In this document: positions 40,384-50,985 of the stretch, one piece after another | Layout of the letters: each line of letters begins with the position of its first letter | How positions within the stretch are numbered: the first letter of the stretch is position 1 | From: Pseudomonadota bacterium | GTDB lineage: Bacteria; Pseudomonadota; Gammaproteobacteria; Xanthomonadales; Rhodanobacteraceae | Direction: 5' to 3' | NCBI GenBank assembly: GCA_021780735.1 | Contig: JAJXYE010000121.1 | Coordinates: forward strand, 1 to 52,168 | Length of the DNA: 52,168 bases | The notes under the pieces: model-generated | Told to the model about the DNA's origin: nothing | The model's database searches: none | What the model saw: only the letters and a program-made list of their open reading frames with translations | Program-made: the position numbers and the translations under genes

Positions 40384-40714
40384 CTGGTCTGCCTCCCGGT
40401 GGGTAACCTGGTGGCCATCCGGTGAGTCGCCACCTGGGACTCAGGCGGTCGGCCACCGGGCAGGCCAGTCGCGCCCACCGGCTTCTGCTCGAGGAATTCG
40501 CCGAACGGATGCAGCAGACTGCCGAGCGCTGCCTGGGCCTTGTCGGTCAGTACCGCACTGGCGCCCATGATGAAGTCCGGGTCGCCGAGTGGCAGCTGCA
40601 TGCGCGGGTTCTCTTCCAGGGCGGGCCTCAGCTGTGGCGGGGTGGAAAACGACGCTGTCGGCACGACGGCCTTCCTGCATGGCCAGCCGTTGGGCGCCGG
40701 GGAGTCCCGCATTT

Positions 40715-41620
40715 TCACGAGTTGTCAGTCGCGAAAGCGGCAAGCGCCTCGAACAGATGGTCGTATACCAGCCGCACGCGGCGGTCGGCACGCAGGTCTT
40801 CATGCATCACCAGCCATGCTTCCATGTCCAGCGCGCATGCGTCAGGCAGTACCCGCACGAGCCGCTCGCGCCGTGCGAGCGCGTGTTGATAAACGCCGAT
40901 GCCGTAGCCTGCGCGCACTGCGGCCAATCGAACCAGGGCACTGTCGGTGCGCAACGCGAACTTGTCGCGGGCGTACATCACGCCACCCCGCGCACCGCGG
41001 CGCATGTCGAGAAGGGCGGGTAGTTCGCGATCGAAGCCGATGACCGTGTGGCGCTGCAGTTCGGCCAGTGTGCTCGGGGCGCCATGTTCCTTCAGGTACC
41101 GCCGGTGCGCATACAATCCCACACCGAAATTACCCAGACGGCGCGCCACCAGGGCGGCCTGGCTCGGCCGCAGCCGGCGCACCCCGATGTCGGCGTCCTT
41201 GCGCAGCAGGTCATCGGTGGTATCGGACAGCGAAAGTTCGATCACGATGCCGGGCTGTCGCCTGCGCAGCTCGGTGAGGATCGCTGGCATCACCTCGCCG
41301 CCGATCAACTCGCTGCAGGAAATGCGCACCACGCCGCACATTCCGTCCTGGCCTGCGGAAGCAGCTCGACGCAGCGCCCCGGCCGCAGCCTCCATGTTGC
41401 GTGCGTGTCCTGCAAGTTCGGCGCCTGCTTCGGTCAGTGCCAATCCTCGCGGCGAGCGTGTGAAAAGCACCACGCCCAGCTTGGCTTCGAGTTGTCGCAC
41501 ATGCCGCCCCAGGCTGGGCTGGGTCATATCCAACGCCTGTGCTGCTGCAGACAGGCTGCCCGCGCTCGCCACTGCGAGAAACGAACGGTACAGATCCCAG
41601 CCGGGTTCGTCGAAAGCCAT
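40715..41620 (-). CDS. LysR family transcriptional regulator
   Basis: FLAVASAGSLSAAAQALDMTQPSLGRHVRQLEAKLGVVLFTRSPRGLALTEAG. Confidence 0.92.
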   Translation of the reverse strand: MAFDEPGWDLYRSFLAVASAGSLSAAAQALDMTQPSLGRHVRQLEAKLGVVLFTRSPRGLALTEAGAELAGHARNMEAAAGALRRAASAGQDGMCGVVRISCSELIGGEVMPAILTELRRRQPGIVIELSLSDTTDDLLRKDADIGVRRLRPSQAALVARRLGNFGVGLYAHRRYLKEHGAPSTLAELQRHTVIGFDRELPALLDMRRGARGGVMYARDKFALRTDSALVRLAAVRAGYGIGVYQHALARRERLVRVLPDACALDMEAWLVMHEDLRADRRVRLVYDHLFEALAAFATDNS

Positions 41621-41775
41621 GCATATATGTATAGCAGGTGTTCTCTGATCGGTGATTCTCAAAAGGCTTGCCCCGCGTCAGACTTGCGCTGTCCACGGGG
41701 GACGACCCCTGCCACGGAAGGTAAAAAGGGTTGGCTTGCACGACCTTCTTTGCTCGTAGCCGCAGAAGGAGACGC

Positions 41776-42420
41776 ATGAGACTTCGCACACGACTGTCAT
41801 TTGGCAGCATCGCAGCCATCGTGCTTTGGGCTGGCTTCCTGTTGCTGCCTTTCATGGTGCCCGGTTACGACTCCGTCAGGGAGACGGTCAGCCTGATCGG
41901 AGAAATGAGTTCCCCGGCCCGGATTCCTTTCGCCGCCATGTTGTGCCTTCTGGCGGCCTGCCTGCTGATCTTTTCATCAGGCCTCAGGGACGTTTCGAAA
42001 ATGCTTGGTCTGTCAGGCGCAGCCGCAAACCTGACGACAATGATGGCAGTCTCGTCCGCCGGTGTCGGGATCTTTGCGTTTCCGCACCCACTCCATAACG
42101 TCTTTGGCTTGTCTGAGATCGTCGGTTACCAGGCGCCCTGGGTGCTCGCCATGACGTGGCGACGCGAGAAGAGATTTCATCGTGTCGTGACGTTCTCGTG
42201 GTTGATGGGTGCCTTGTTGTGGTGCGCGATCATGGCAAACCTGGGCGCTATCGATTTCCACAGCTGGCTCTGGAAAATTGAAAAGCCAGAGTATGGCCTT
42301 GTCCAAAGGACGCTGTTCCTGACGTGGTCTGTGTGGCTCGCAGGTGTCAGCGTCATGCTGATGGCCCATCGCGTCATCCGCGATGAAAGCGCGAGAGCGG
42401 CATTGCCGGCAAGCGGGTAG
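41776..42420 (+). CDS. DUF998-like multi-pass membrane protein
   Basis: YDSVRETVSLIGE near N-terminus and several hydrophobic helices. Confidence 0.72.
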   Translation: MRLRTRLSFGSIAAIVLWAGFLLLPFMVPGYDSVRETVSLIGEMSSPARIPFAAMLCLLAACLLIFSSGLRDVSKMLGLSGAAANLTTMMAVSSAGVGIFAFPHPLHNVFGLSEIVGYQAPWVLAMTWRREKRFHRVVTFSWLMGALLWCAIMANLGAIDFHSWLWKIEKPEYGLVQRTLFLTWSVWLAGVSVMLMAHRVIRDESARAALPASG

Positions 42421-42663
42421 GCAGCGATGGTTTCCAGTGGGAAACGGAACGGCATGTCATGCCCGCTCGGCACTTTCGCTTGCGGATCAAATGCAACCAA
42501 CAGCAACTGGGCGACGCCTTCAAATTCCCGCCACAAAGAGGTCGTTCGAAAGGCACCGCGAACCGTGACTTCCGCCGACTTGGCGGGCCTATTCTTTGCT
42601 CTTTTTCGCCCGCGAAGTGGGTGGTGACCGAGCAGGACTTCCTGCCGATCCCCGCACTGGCGT

Positions 42664-44190
42664 CTATAGCTGATCCAGCTGCGCCAGATACCGCCGCGCC
42701 TGCGTCAGGGTGGCCGTGCGCTCGACGGGATTCATACGATCCCAGCTGCGATACGTCATCGCCAGCCGCGGGTTGCGCCCGAACTGCTCGCGATGCCGCG
42801 CATGGAAATGCCAGTACAGGCTGTTGAACGGGCAGGCGCGGTCGCCGTGCCTCTTGGTGTGCGTGTAATGGCAACCCTTGCAGTGGTCGGACTGCCGGTT
42901 CACGTAGGCCGCCGAGCCGCTGTAAGGCTTGCTGCCCACGATGCCGCCATCGGCGAACTGGCTCATGCCGCGGGTGTTGGGCATCTCCACCCATTCAATC
43001 GCGTCGACGTAGATGCCCAAATACCAGGCGTCCACCTCGTCCGGATCGCAGCCGGCGAGCAGGGCGAAGTTGCCGGTGAGCATCAACCGCTGGATGTGGT
43101 GCGCGTAGCCCAGCGCCAGCGACTGGCCGATCGCCGCGCGCAGACACGCCATCTTCGTGTCCGCGCTCCAGTACCACGCCGGCAGCGCGCGTTTGGCGTT
43201 CAGCGCGTTGAGCTTCGCGTAGCCGGGCATGCGCGCCCAGTAGATGCCGCGCACGTATTCGCGCCAGCCAAGGATCTGCCGCACGAAGCCCTCGGTGGCG
43301 GCCAGATCCGCCTCGCCGCGCTCGAACGCCGTCACCGCCTCCTCGATCACCTCGCGCGGATGCAGCATCTTCAGGTTCAGCGCGAACGACAGCCCGGCAT
43401 GGAACAGTGTGCGCGACTGCCCGCTCATCGCATCCTGAAAGCGCCCGAAATGCACCAGCCTTCGCGCGATGAATTCCTTCAGCCACGCCTGCGCCTCGCG
43501 CCGCGTCAGCGGCCAGCCAAAGGCTTCCGCGGTGGGTTCGCCCATGGTCTGCACGCCGGCCGCCTCGATCTCGTCCCATAGCGCACGCAGGTCGTGTTTT
43601 TGCCACGGCCATGCCGGCGCGCGAGGATCGCCGGGCCACTTCTCGCGGTTCTCCGCGTCGAAGTTCCAGCGCCCGCCGCGCGGCTCGCCGTCCGGTTCCA
43701 GCAGGATCTGGTGACGCCGGCGCAGGTCACGGTAGAAGAATTCCATGCGCGGCACTTTCTTCTCGAAACGCTTCGCCGCCTCGTCGCGCGCGAGCAGGAA
43801 ATGCTCCGCGCTCACGACGTCATGCGGCAGGCCGCTCGCCTCGAATGCTTCCCGCAGCGCCTGTTCCACCCGCCACTCGTCCGCTTCCATGCGCTCCAAC
43901 CGGGTGGCGCCGAACCGCACGCTCAGCCAGGGCAGGTTGGCGGCGAAGCTGTGCCGGTTGCGGGTGTCGCCGATGCGCAGGTATTCCACCCGATGCCCGG
44001 CCTTGGCCAGCGCCTCGCCGAAGCGACGCATGGCGGCAAAGATGCCCAGCACCTTCTGCGCGTGATGGCGCACGTAGTCGGTCTCGCTGCGCACCTCCAT
44101 CATCACGTAGACCACGTTCTCGTCCACGCTGCGGAACCAGCTGTGCCGTGCGTTGAGCTGGTCGCCCAGGATCAGGCGCAGGCAGCTCAT
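42664..44190 (-). CDS. cryptochrome/photolyase family protein (FeS-BCP/PhrB-like)
   Basis: [78 protein letters not shown]. Confidence 0.92.
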   Translation of the reverse strand: MSCLRLILGDQLNARHSWFRSVDENVVYVMMEVRSETDYVRHHAQKVLGIFAAMRRFGEALAKAGHRVEYLRIGDTRNRHSFAANLPWLSVRFGATRLERMEADEWRVEQALREAFEASGLPHDVVSAEHFLLARDEAAKRFEKKVPRMEFFYRDLRRRHQILLEPDGEPRGGRWNFDAENREKWPGDPRAPAWPWQKHDLRALWDEIEAAGVQTMGEPTAEAFGWPLTRREAQAWLKEFIARRLVHFGRFQDAMSGQSRTLFHAGLSFALNLKMLHPREVIEEAVTAFERGEADLAATEGFVRQILGWREYVRGIYWARMPGYAKLNALNAKRALPAWYWSADTKMACLRAAIGQSLALGYAHHIQRLMLTGNFALLAGCDPDEVDAWYLGIYVDAIEWVEMPNTRGMSQFADGGIVGSKPYSGSAAYVNRQSDHCKGCHYTHTKRHGDRACPFNSLYWHFHARHREQFGRNPRLAMTYRSWDRMNPVERTATLTQARRYLAQLDQL

Positions 44191-44336
44191 GACCTGGACT
44201 CCGGTGCTTTCTGGCGGCGGCAGCGCTCGCTGCAGAAACGCACCTCGTCCCACACGCGCTGCCACTTCCTGCGCCACGCGAACGGACGCTGGCACACGGG
44301 GCAGGTCTTGCTCGGCAGGTGCGGTTTGCGGTGCAT
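44187..44336 (-). CDS. DUF2256 zinc-ribbon-like protein (49 aa)
   Basis: Reverse-strand translation [49 protein letters not shown]; stop overlaps photolyase ATG; not in supplied ORF track. Confidence 0.9.
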   Translation of the reverse strand: MHRKPHLPSKTCPVCQRPFAWRRKWQRVWDEVRFCSERCRRQKAPESRS

Positions 44337-44343
44337 GGCAGCC

Positions 44344-45096
44344 TCAGGCCTTGGGCAGCGGATGGATCACCGCCTGGCCGCCGTCCACGCTCCACTGCTG
44401 CGCGGTCACCCAGCGCGCCTGCTCGCTGAGCAGGTAGTCGATCAGGGAGGCGCTGTCCTCGCCTTCGCCGACGATGCCCATCGGATTCATCCTGCTGTTG
44501 CGCTCGATCGCCTCCGGCGTGCCGGTGAGTCGCGCCGACAGCGCCGAGCGGGTGAGGCCCGGATGCACGCAGTTCACGCGGATGCCTTTCTCCGCATACG
44601 TTGCCGCCGTGCTCATCGCCAGCGCGGCCACTGCCGCCTTGGCGCTGGCGATCGCCTCGTGATTGGGAAAGCCCGCCTGCGCCACCAGCGTGCCAAGCAG
44701 CACCGCGCTGGCCGGCTCCTTGTGCTTGACTGCGGCGCCGACGAAGGCCTTCAGCGCATGGAACGCGCTGAAGTAGTTGAGCTGGAAGATCGCCTGCAGA
44801 TCCGCCTCGCCGGTGAGGTGCAGCGGGCGGATCAGGGTGGAACCCACGCAGTGCGCGAAGCCGGTGATCGGTCCCAGTGTGGCCTGCGCGGTCTGCAGCA
44901 GCGTGGTGGCGGTGGCCGGGTCGGTGAGGTCGCCGGCCAGCACCAGCGCCTCGCCCGGCAGGCTGGAGGCCAAAGTATCCAGTCGCGACGAATCGCGGGC
45001 GGTGAGCGCCAGTCGGCAGCCGCGCGCGGATAGCCGCCGAGCCAATGCCGAACCGATCGCCCCGGAGGCGCCGGTGATCCAGACGGTGTGAGTCAT
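44344..45096 (-). CDS. SDR family oxidoreductase
   Basis: [63 protein letters not shown]. Confidence 0.9.
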   Translation of the reverse strand: MTHTVWITGASGAIGSALARRLSARGCRLALTARDSSRLDTLASSLPGEALVLAGDLTDPATATTLLQTAQATLGPITGFAHCVGSTLIRPLHLTGEADLQAIFQLNYFSAFHALKAFVGAAVKHKEPASAVLLGTLVAQAGFPNHEAIASAKAAVAALAMSTAATYAEKGIRVNCVHPGLTRSALSARLTGTPEAIERNSRMNPMGIVGEGEDSASLIDYLLSEQARWVTAQQWSVDGGQAVIHPLPKA

Positions 45097-45438
45097 GGTT
45101 TTCTCGAAGGAAGGAATCGACCTGCATACGCAAGAAGAGGGTGGGTGGTTGCATGCCACGCGAGAGCCGAGCCGCGCGTCGGAACCAGTGAGGGTGGCGC
45201 TCGGGATCGTGGGGTGTCGGAGGGAGCTGGCGGTGTTGGGGGCACCATCCGTTGCACGCGTCCTGCGTCAACCCCGTCGGCCCGCTGCGCCGTCGCGTGA
45301 CTCGTGGCCGCGAAGCGCCTTGAGCCAAGGGCTTTGCTCGATCTGCGGCCGCCGATATGGCAGTCCGCGCCACCCCGGATAGTTCACCGTCCTGTCACAG
45401 GCTGGCAGCGAGCCCGCGCGAACGGCGACAATGGCGGC

Positions 45439-47262
45439 ATGCATACCGATGACCTGCCCCCCGAATTTCCACAGACGCTCGATACGCTGTGGAGCCGCTG
45501 CGTAGGCATGATCGCCCGTGGCGTCGAATACCCGCATTACATCAACGCCCTGAAAGTCGTGTACGCGCGTGATGACTTGTTCAGCTGGCCGATGGCGCTC
45601 GCCGTGGCGCGGTCAGTATGGCGGCAGACCCCGCAGCCGGCGCTTCGCTACGGGTTGCCGACCTTGCCGGTTACCGAACGCAACGCTGCGTGTCCATGTG
45701 GCTCAGGGCAGAAATACAAGAAGTGCTGCCTGGCGCTGGAACACGACCTGCCGATGGGGCAGGTCAACTTTCTGCCCGAGCTGCTGGAGTATCTTCCCCG
45801 TCGCCGCTGGAGCGAGCTTGCCGGTAGCCGTATTGCGCCAGACATGGTGGCGCATGCCGCCATGGAGATGAACGCAGGAGACCAGGCCAGGGAGGCCTGT
45901 GCCTTGCTCGAACCCTGGTTCGTTGCCGATGCCGACTTCCATGCCGGTCGTGAAGCCCTGTTCGATGCCCTGCTCGATGCCTATGGCAAGCTGTGGCGGC
46001 CGCGCAAGAAAGCACAGCTGCTCGCGCGGGCCATCGAGGTGGGCGACCGTCGCCTGCGCTCGGCGGCGCTGCAGCGTCAGGCTTCGATCACCTCCGACAA
46101 TGGCGACCATGCCGGTGCATGGCGACTCTTCGCCGAGGCACAGCGCAGCGACCCGCAATCGCCTTCGTTGTCGCATCTGGAAGTCACCCTGCTGATGTCC
46201 GAGGGGCGCCATGCCGAGGCACGCGAGCGCGCGCGCTTCTGGGCACACCGACTGGCCGCCATGCGTGATCCGGAACTGGCAGACCTGGTCGGCTTCATGC
46301 GCGAGATCGCCACCCATGGCGAACAAGCGATGCAGCAGATGGCGTTTGGCAACCAGCCCGAACTGGGCGAACTGGCCGCGCTGTTGCAAGAAGCACCACC
46401 GGTCGCTTCGGCCTATACCCTGGAGCCGAGCGACGAAGAAACCGGGCCGCTCGAACCGACCCGGGCGATGGCCAAGGCGCTGCATGCATGGCAGCAAGTC
46501 GCGGGCAGCGACAGCCACTCTCTGGTCTTCGACGAGGGCGGCAGCGGCTCCGATATCGCGCAATGGTTGCCCGAACTGCGCCGGCAGCCGCAGCTGTGGA
46601 ATGCGTTCGAGGTGCTGGACACCATCGTGGCGGCGATCGGTGAGCTGGGCATGGGCGTATTCACCGAGAATCTCGAGCGATCGGTGCTGGATCGTGCCGA
46701 GCGCCTGCTGCGCGAAGTGCTGTGTGCCAATCACGCCGAAGGCAAACGGCTCGAGTGGGGCTGGTTGCAGAACCGGCCGGCGTTGCACCTGCTGGGCGAA
46801 CGCATCGCCATCGATGCCAGGCAGTCGCTCGATGAGGCGCAAGTGGCGCGGCTGGAATGGCTGGTGTGCGAGCTCAATCCCGGCGACAACCAGGGCTTTC
46901 GCCACGCGCTGGTGCGTGCCTACCTGCAAACTGGCCGCGTAGCTGACGCGCTGGCGCTCACCGAGCGCTACCCCGACGATTTCGCCGCCATGCAATACAA
47001 CCATGCGCTGGCGCTGTTCGCCGCCGGCCAGGGCGGCGCGGCCCTGGTCGCGCTGCGCGACGCCGTTGCGGCTTACCCGAAACCGGCTGCCTGGCTGCTC
47101 AAGGCCAATCCCAAGCGGCCGCGGCAGGGCGGCTGGGGCATCGCCGTGGGCGGCGACGAAGAGGCGTGGATCTATCGACAGGAGACGCTGGCGCTGTGGC
47201 AGCAACTGGACGCGATGGCATGGTTGCGGCAGGTTGTGCGGTCACTCGGGAAAAAGCGTTGA
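45439..47262 (+). CDS. SEC-C motif, tetratricopeptide-like protein
   Basis: NAACPCGSGQKYKKCCL SEC-C motif; remaining sequence alpha-helical repeat-like. Confidence 0.8.
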   Translation: MHTDDLPPEFPQTLDTLWSRCVGMIARGVEYPHYINALKVVYARDDLFSWPMALAVARSVWRQTPQPALRYGLPTLPVTERNAACPCGSGQKYKKCCLALEHDLPMGQVNFLPELLEYLPRRRWSELAGSRIAPDMVAHAAMEMNAGDQAREACALLEPWFVADADFHAGREALFDALLDAYGKLWRPRKKAQLLARAIEVGDRRLRSAALQRQASITSDNGDHAGAWRLFAEAQRSDPQSPSLSHLEVTLLMSEGRHAEARERARFWAHRLAAMRDPELADLVGFMREIATHGEQAMQQMAFGNQPELGELAALLQEAPPVASAYTLEPSDEETGPLEPTRAMAKALHAWQQVAGSDSHSLVFDEGGSGSDIAQWLPELRRQPQLWNAFEVLDTIVAAIGELGMGVFTENLERSVLDRAERLLREVLCANHAEGKRLEWGWLQNRPALHLLGERIAIDARQSLDEAQVARLEWLVCELNPGDNQGFRHALVRAYLQTGRVADALALTERYPDDFAAMQYNHALALFAAGQGGAALVALRDAVAAYPKPAAWLLKANPKRPRQGGWGIAVGGDEEAWIYRQETLALWQQLDAMAWLRQVVRSLGKKR

Positions 47263-47346
47263 CGATCCGGCTTCCCGCTGCGCGCACGCCCGCCACAGGC
47301 GCGGGTGTACATCGCCGTGCCATCTTTTCGCTTTACTCGGCAGTGC

Positions 47347-47541
47347 ATGCTCTGTAGCGACTGCCAATCGGGCTACCACGCACCCTACGACCGGTTCGAG
47401 CGCCTGGCGACGAACCCCGATGTGCCGAGCTTCCTGATGCATTGCAGGCCGTGTGGTGCGCTGTGGAACGAAACCTCCGCTGCGCCAGAGCTGCTGACGC
47501 TCACCCATGCGCGGTGGTTGTATCCGGCGGTGCGGATCTAG
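47347..47541 (+). CDS. small hypothetical protein with two CxxC motifs
   Basis: MLCSDCQSGYHAPYDRF...HCRPCGALW; start uncertain (track start 47305). Confidence 0.45.
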   Translation: MLCSDCQSGYHAPYDRFERLATNPDVPSFLMHCRPCGALWNETSAAPELLTLTHARWLYPAVRI

Positions 47542-47614
47542 CGGTGGTGCCCCGGCGAAGGCTGGGGTATTGAAGCGGGGGCTTTCGATCCGCTGCGAGG
47601 TCTGTCGACCTCGA

Positions 47615-47666
47615 CTCACCGCCGCACAGGGGCCCGGGTAGAGCGGCGGGCCATCCTGGCCCGCAC
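47615..47666 (+). repeat. diverged direct repeat, copy 1
   Basis: ctcaccgccgcacaggggcccgggtagagcggcgggccatcctggcccgcac; matches 50298-50350. Confidence 0.75.
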
Positions 47667-47885
47667 GCGGTGCGCCCGCTGCGCGGGCGAGCGTGGGTCA
47701 ATGGTCTCCGTCCCCTTGTTCGTCCGATCCGCAGGCGTCGCGGCACAAGCCGCGCCGTTGCCGCAGAGGTCGACGCAAGGCCCCTGCGACGACCCGGTCA
47801 TGTCAGTATGGCGAAATCCGCAGATGCCATGTTTCCCCGCACGCTGGTCGCGGTTTGCCACCTTTGACCGACAGGAGTCCGAACG

Positions 47886-48920
47886 ATGCCGAACACCATC
47901 TTCACCACCGTCAATCAGGCCGAGCAGAGTCTGGCGAACAACAAGTTCACCTACACCGAGTGGGTCACCGGGCAGGGTGCCAAGACGGCCACTTTCAACG
48001 AGCTCGACCAGTATCTCCAAGGCTACGCCACCATCGCCGCGTTTCTGTGCAACACACAGGCTTTCCAAGCAGCCATGACACAGGTCTCGAGCGAGCTGTG
48101 GGATGTCTACCGGAAATTCGCCTCCAACACCCGGAACAAGTTCACCCGCGCCCTCAACAGGGTCGCCGCCAGCTACGGATTCGATTTCCAGAATCGCTTC
48201 GTGGTCAACACCAACAACACCCGTCCCATCGGCATCAAGCTCATCGGCGGCGATCCCCAGCTCGGCTACATGTTGCGCAACAAGCTTTTCTGGAAAGACA
48301 GCATGGATCTGCGGCACGGTGAACACAGCCACAGCCTGCAATGGCTTGCCATCGCGCAGGCGAACACCGCTCTGACTACGAGCGTCGCCAACTTGTATTC
48401 GAAGACCGGTGCATTCAGGGCTTCTTCCAAGGGAGACAAGAAGGGCGAGCGATCATTGTTGATGTGGCAGTGGATCGCCGATTGCTTTCCCAGCGACATG
48501 TCGAACCTGGCGACGGAGCAGTTCCTGAACGGCGAAACTCTGGAGTCCGAGTCGTACCGATCTCCGCAGCTGATCACCGACTATCTGATGAAAAGCGGGC
48601 CGATCGCGGGGCACTTCGTGTCGACCTACCTGTTCCATCGTTACAAGAATCGAAACTGGCTCGTCACGAAGAAGGAATGGGATCCCCAGAGCAACGCGGA
48701 CGTCACCCGGATCAGCAAGCTCTATACCGGCGACCCCACCGTGATGCGTCCCGACAGTCCGGGGACCCGAAGCTGGATTCCCAGCCCCAGTTCACCCGAT
48801 GCACGGTTGATTCGCGATCCCAACCGTCACACGCATGTCCACTCCCAACCCGCCGCTCAGGTGTATGACGTCACGTTCCACGGAAATCGCGGGGAGCTGT
48901 GCTACTTCCACACTGAATGA
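47886..48920 (+). CDS. orphan protein of unknown function
   Basis: 344-aa ORF, coherent composition, RBS-like aggag before ATG; motifs DLRHGEHSHSLQWLAIAQ and LMWQWIADCFPSDMSNLATEQFLNGETLE; no family assigned confidently. Confidence 0.7.
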   Translation: MPNTIFTTVNQAEQSLANNKFTYTEWVTGQGAKTATFNELDQYLQGYATIAAFLCNTQAFQAAMTQVSSELWDVYRKFASNTRNKFTRALNRVAASYGFDFQNRFVVNTNNTRPIGIKLIGGDPQLGYMLRNKLFWKDSMDLRHGEHSHSLQWLAIAQANTALTTSVANLYSKTGAFRASSKGDKKGERSLLMWQWIADCFPSDMSNLATEQFLNGETLESESYRSPQLITDYLMKSGPIAGHFVSTYLFHRYKNRNWLVTKKEWDPQSNADVTRISKLYTGDPTVMRPDSPGTRSWIPSPSSPDARLIRDPNRHTHVHSQPAAQVYDVTFHGNRGELCYFHTE

Positions 48921-49008
48921 CACCTGTTGCACGGCGCTGGCGTGCGATCGGAACAGAGCAGCGTTGAGACTTCGTGGTTCGCCGTTTGCCTGCTGCCATC
49001 GGCGACCC

Positions 49009-49893
49009 TCAGTTGGGCAGCGGTTCGGTCAGCGGGGGGCGCTGCACACTCAATGCGGTTCCGGTCGCCGCCACGATGATCGTCATGATCGCCAGCCACT
49101 GCAGCGCGCTGAGTCGTTGGCCGAGCAAGGCCGCGCCGGCCATCGCCGCGATGGCCGGTTCCAGGCTCAACAACGTGCTGAATGTGCGTCCCGGCAAGCG
49201 GGTCAGTGCGATCATCTCCAGCGAATACGGCAGTGCCGAGCTGAGCACGGCCACGCCCAGCGCATACGGCAGCAGCGATGGCGACAGCAAGGCCGTGCCG
49301 GCATGGGCGATGCCGAACGGGATCACCAGCAGCGCGCCGATCATGGTGCCCAGCGTTACCGTGTCCGCGCCGCAAGCCGCGCCGGCCTTCTTGCCCAGCA
49401 CGATGTACAGCGCCCAGCCCACGCCGGCGGCCAGCGCATACAGCGCGCCCACCGGATCGAGCGCCTGCGCGTGCAAGCGCAGCGGCAGCAGCAGGGCCAG
49501 CCCGGCCATCACCAGCGCGATCCAGACGAAGTCGAGCAACCGGCGCGAACCGGCCAGCGCCAGCACCAGCGGCCCGGTGAATTCCAGCGCCACCGCAATG
49601 CCCAGCGGAATCGTGCGCAGCGACAGATAGAACACCAGGTTCATCGCTCCCATCGCCAGGCCATAGCCCCACAGCACGCGCCAGTCGCGCCAGCTGCGCG
49701 CGCGGCGCCACGGCCGCCGCCACAGCAGCAGGATCAGCGCGCTGAAGCCGAGTCGATACGCGGTGGCGCCCTGCGCGCCGACCTGCGGAAACAGGTGCTC
49801 GGCCAGCGAGGCGCCGCACTGGTAGGAAACCATGCTGATCAGCAGGGCGCCGATCGCCAGGGCGATCGGGGTGGCGGTGGAGCCTGGGGACAT
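49009..49893 (-). CDS. EamA/RhtA-like drug-metabolite superfamily transporter
   Basis: Ten-helix hydrophobic pattern; FYLSLRTIPLGIAVALEFTGPLVLAL and LSSALPYSLEMIALTRLPGRTFSTLLSLEPAIAAMAG. Confidence 0.9.
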   Translation of the reverse strand: MSPGSTATPIALAIGALLISMVSYQCGASLAEHLFPQVGAQGATAYRLGFSALILLLWRRPWRRARSWRDWRVLWGYGLAMGAMNLVFYLSLRTIPLGIAVALEFTGPLVLALAGSRRLLDFVWIALVMAGLALLLPLRLHAQALDPVGALYALAAGVGWALYIVLGKKAGAACGADTVTLGTMIGALLVIPFGIAHAGTALLSPSLLPYALGVAVLSSALPYSLEMIALTRLPGRTFSTLLSLEPAIAAMAGAALLGQRLSALQWLAIMTIIVAATGTALSVQRPPLTEPLPN

Positions 49894-50297
49894 GGGAACC
49901 GGCGCGGGCGAGGAGGCGTTGCCGCATGATGCCTGTGGGTCGCGGGGAAACCTACCGGGCCGGGCGGGTTGTGGTGGTTGTTGCTGACATGGGGTGGCAG
50001 TAGTCCTCGCGGGACTCACAGGGTGACGAGCGCGAAGCGCAGAGAGCGAGGGGGTTCGCGCCGTGGCGCGGGGCGAGGTACTTCTCTTTCGTCGCCACGC
50101 GCACGTCCGGAACGTGCGCGAACAGCAACGCTGGCCCGAAGCGCGGAGGGCAGGATGCACGGAGTGAAAGTTGGCAATCAGGAGAAAAGCCACCCCGCCT
50201 CGCGCTTGCCGGGCATCCGGTAACCGCTCCTGCGTGGCCTCAACTCCGGCATCGACGCCATCGGCCTGTCGGCTCCCTGCGGGCCTGTCGTCTCCGC

Positions 50298-50350
50298 CTC
50301 ACCGCCACACAGGGGCCCCGGGTAGAGCGGCAGGCTATCCTGGCTTGCAC
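50298..50350 (+). repeat. diverged direct repeat, copy 2
   Basis: ctcaccgccacacaggggccccgggtagagcggcaggctatcctggcttgcac. Confidence 0.75.
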
Positions 50351-50427
50351 TCGGGGCTCCCGCTGCTCGGACGTGAGGCGGATGCTCGCTGGAAGCGATC
50401 CTGAAGTGATTCCCGCCTTTGCGCAGA

Positions 50428-50814
50428 TCAGAACTTTCTTTGCAAGGAGTGGATGGCTAGGTTTAGGGCTTGCGAAGCACGGCGGACATGCGTCGCAGCA
50501 TTCGCGACCTCGGCAAGAGCGTTTCGATGGAAGATCAACATATCCGCGTAAAAGCGCCGAGGTTGACCGAACTGGTGAGCTTCGATCAGATTGCCGCACC
50601 GAGTCATCTGAAGAGTCTGGCTATCCCAGCTCTCCCAACTGGTGAGCTCTTGAGCTACGTGTGCTGCGGCATTCGTGAGGAACTTTACGGTGTAGGTTTC
50701 ACCATACATTTGCTGCATGGAGTCGACATTCAGAAGCGTTGGTCCCTGAAAGCCCCAGCTATCGACTTCTTCATTCGGATCGTTGCGGCCATGGGCAAGT
50801 CTGATCTCCATCAT
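50428..50814 (-). CDS. hypothetical protein
   Basis: Coherent 128-aa ORF: (M)MEIRLAHGRNDPNEEVDSWGFQGPTLLNVDSMQQMYGETYTVKF. Confidence 0.55.
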   Translation of the reverse strand: MMEIRLAHGRNDPNEEVDSWGFQGPTLLNVDSMQQMYGETYTVKFLTNAAAHVAQELTSWESWDSQTLQMTRCGNLIEAHQFGQPRRFYADMLIFHRNALAEVANAATHVRRASQALNLAIHSLQRKF

Positions 50815-50985
50815 GGACTACCTTCGGTTCGGAAATGACCTATCAGACCAAATGGGCAAATCAGAATGTGAGATTCGTGCGCGGAGTTTGGTATGGCGGA
50901 TGGCGAAGATCAGCTGGAGTACAAAAAACGGCGACTTGGCTTTGAACCGCAAACTCGCTTTGTGCGAACGCGACGCATCGGAATT

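Noticed and set aside
42421-42663. Possible gene in the gap between DUF998 and photolyase (minus-strand MWREFEGVAQLLLVAFDPQAKVPSGHDMPF...)
   Set aside because: Runs antisense into the DUF998 gene and has no recognisable domain; probably a remnant or noise.
43594-45033. 479-aa plus-strand ORF
   Set aside because: Antisense to the photolyase and SDR genes, whose reverse-strand motifs are unambiguous.
45703-47205. 500-aa minus-strand ORF
   Set aside because: Antisense shadow of the SEC-C protein.
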